From Linepithema humile (lineage: Eukaryota > Arthropoda > Insecta > Hymenoptera > Formicidae), in contig NC_090128.1 in assembly GCF_040581485.1 (NCBI RefSeq), positions 12,400,001 through 12,464,000 of the forward strand: DNA of 64,000 nucleotides. The letters run 5' to 3'. The notes beneath the pieces are model-generated. The model was not told the origin of the DNA and did no database searches. It saw nothing but the letters and a program-made list of their open reading frames with translations. The translations under genes and the position numbers were made by a program. The number at the start of each line of letters is the position of its first letter. The stretch's first letter is position 1. Shown here in pieces: positions 61,876 through 64,000 of the stretch.

Positions 61876-64000
61876 TGGGCGTCGTTAATTTTTTGAGTAC
61901 GCGCCAAGCACTCGACACGGATTTCAGTGGATTCAATTGAAGGGCTCGTTAAAAGAAAGACATTTAAAAAATTAGTGTGGTGATATTTGTTAAAGGAATA
62001 AGTAAAATATATGAAACGGATGGAATATTCGATTAATAAAAAGCATATAATTAATTTAATTAGATATTACACTCGCGATCGTTGCAATTGATGCAAAAAC
62101 CTATTGTCTATATATTTCGTGTTTCTCAAATTCTCAGCTGTCTTTGTCTCTCGCTTTGCGTCTTCTTCGACGTCTTGCGGTCGACTGTGTCAATTATAAT
62201 TTCCGAACATTATAACATATTAATTTTAACCAGTTTGTCGTTAATTTTTTAAAAAAACCTTACATATTAAAATTTTTTATTTTAAAAAAAAAAAAAAAAC
62301 AAATATTCTGTGCACCGCAGTAGATTTTGACTTCATTAAACGGCAGTGCACGTCAATACGCGTTTTCCTTCTCGGATATGTCATTCTTATTCCCAAGCCG
62401 TCAATTACGGCGTGCCGCGCTCGATCTCTCCAGGCGACGTGTCGACGGGCGGAATGCGCGGCGGGTTAATATCCGTTGTCGCGGGCCGTGCTGGAGAACA
62501 CGAGGGGCGTCTGGTTTGTGTGACGACGCCGATAATTCAAGGGGGCGTCGACGCGGCTCTCTCTCTCTCTCTTCCGTCACCTCGCGAACGCTCCCCGTGA
62601 TCTAGTCGACTTTCGCGCGGGGCTGGTGAACGCGGCGCGGAATTCCCGCTCCTAAATTCGTTAATGCTCTATAATCCACGAACGCGTGAGAATCCGCCGT
62701 ATTTCAGAATCGGGCACGTCGCGAACGATAGTAATCTCGTGGCGCGGATTGAGTCGGCGCGTGTGGAGTGGATAAGATACTTTTCCAGATTTTTCCACTC
62801 GTTTCCTCGCGAGCGGAACGGAAAATTTCAGAGTTGAATAATGTATTATGAATATCGCGAAACGTATTAAAACGCATCATCTTTCTTTTAATAATTTTTT
62901 TAAACAACCTGCTATCTCGCTTATTTTCTATTTCACTCGGAACTATTATCGTTCCATCAAGTACACGCGGGGCGTGAATATTTCTCTGAAAGACGATTTG
63001 ACACTCTCGATCCAAAGCGCTTTTTACGTGTATTTCAGCTCATGGTTTTTTGATCATTTTTATAAGACACTTTATTGAACGTTTTTAAACGGTCGACGAA
63101 TATTCATGCGATACCGACGGCGGCCATCGAATGGATCTCGCGACCGGAATATCGGATATTGCATAAATATCCGCGGAACGTGACTATCCAAACCAGATTT
63201 ATATGGATATTTATACAGGGTGCCGGTGTTACTATAATGGATCATGCATGACGATCGACTAGGGCTTAAAAATACACGTCCCGGGTCGACATACGAGCTT
63301 TTCAGTGAGACGAGCTTTATCAATCGATGCGATCAGATCGCATAGCGAGATTCTCTCTAAAATTATAATGTTATTAATTTTCCGACGCGTTCGAACGGAT
63401 TTGGAGCAAACCCGAAGTCTTTTTAATCGATTTATTTATCTCTGTTATTGTTATGTCACGACAATTAATTTGATTTTTCTTAAATGACACGAGCAGTTGA
63501 CTTTTTATTGTTTTGAAAAGTTTCGAAAAGTCAAAACGAGAAAATGAGATACGCGGTGAGGATCTGCGAACCGGACTATTTGTCATTTCCTGTATAATTA
63601 CTGTTCTGCGAGGAGCAGATCATCAAACGGACAAGGGAACGCGAGTCAACAGCGACGCCAACGTTTATATCGGGATCTGTTTTTCCCGCCTGCTTTCCTC
63701 TCCCCGGGCTGCGAGTTTAATTGCTTTTCTCTAGTCTTGCCTTCTAATTAAGCCTTCAACCTTCCACGACGAGCGCGAGGAACTAGCCGAATGCATAATG
63801 CATTTCAGGGGACCGATGTCGGGTCCTTTCTTCCTGTCTCCTTTGAATCCCTCACCGCGATTTGCCTTCATCCCACGGTTCCGTCCCGCGAGTCCCGGCT
63901 AATGGCCGAAGTTGGCCGTCGTCGTCGTTCCGACGTAGTGCATCTTCGATTGAATTATTATTAATGCTGCGCCATGCTGCCCTTCGCTGCGAGGCCGACA

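Larger units (their letters stand above)
44441..64000. other. 19.5-kb stretch without a supported exon; probable PDZ-gene intron
   Basis: No open frame here resembles a known protein. The first half to about 47250 is AT-rich, and later parts alternate between AT-rich and CpG-rich blocks. Features listed separately: tandem repeats at 46574-47290 and 51690-52205, a GCC run at 51511-51541, a tRNA-like fragment near 57130-57184, TATA-box candidates at 56389 and 61841, and GA repeats at 56942-56965 and 59677-59703. Long T and A runs occur at 58812-58832 and 62283-62299. Confidence 0.5.

Noticed and set aside
1..64000. CRISPR arrays, bacterial operons, complete tRNA or rRNA genes, intact transposase or viral genes
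   Set aside because: None could be recognised on either strand; the tandem repeats seen have no regular spacer structure.

Overview
The window is animal nuclear DNA, almost certainly from an insect. Genes carry many introns with GT/AG boundaries, there is no operon layout, and introns are AT-rich with many microsatellites. The proteins recognised (an invertebrate glutamate-gated chloride channel, a Loquacious-type dsRNA-binding protein, a p68-type helicase) are arthropod-like. Hymenoptera, perhaps an ant, is my guess from overall protein similarity and base composition; nothing in the sequence proves it. For nine coding models (seven complete genes, the channel and its alternative tail) I joined exons by hand, and every junction keeps frame to a stop codon.

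Layout. 1-2991: no recognised exon, probably intron of the channel gene. 2992-7036 (+): the 3' part of GluCl, followed by a second, duplicated M4-coding tail in another frame. 7037-14535: no gene. 14536-19274 (-): DDX5/p68-family RNA helicase with a 168-bp hAT-like MITE in its last intron. 20651-24184 (+): loquacious, head-to-head with the helicase, with the folate enzyme MTHFS (22773-23710, -) nested in its last intron. Right after the loquacious UGA stop an in-frame open stretch of 512 codons continues to 25720. 25721-31807: no gene, but it holds a 52-bp perfect inverted repeat. 31808-34185 (-) GTPBP3 and 34565-36528 (+) HINFP are divergent. 37045-37580 (-) PHF5A and 37996-38997 (+) eIF3k are divergent. 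39592-42136 (-) is PUS7. 44345-44440 (+) is a 32-codon first coding exon of a PDZ-domain protein. The remaining 19.5 kb has no supported exon and is probably its first intron and regulatory DNA.

Themes. Most genes act on RNA: small-RNA loading (Loqs), RNA helicase, spliceosome (PHF5A), translation initiation (eIF3k), tRNA and RNA modification (GTPBP3, PUS7) and histone H4 transcription (HINFP). They sit in compact divergent pairs. The most unusual signals are the possible large C-terminal extension of Loqs, the alternative M4 tail of GluCl, and the perfect hairpin at 30710-30830.
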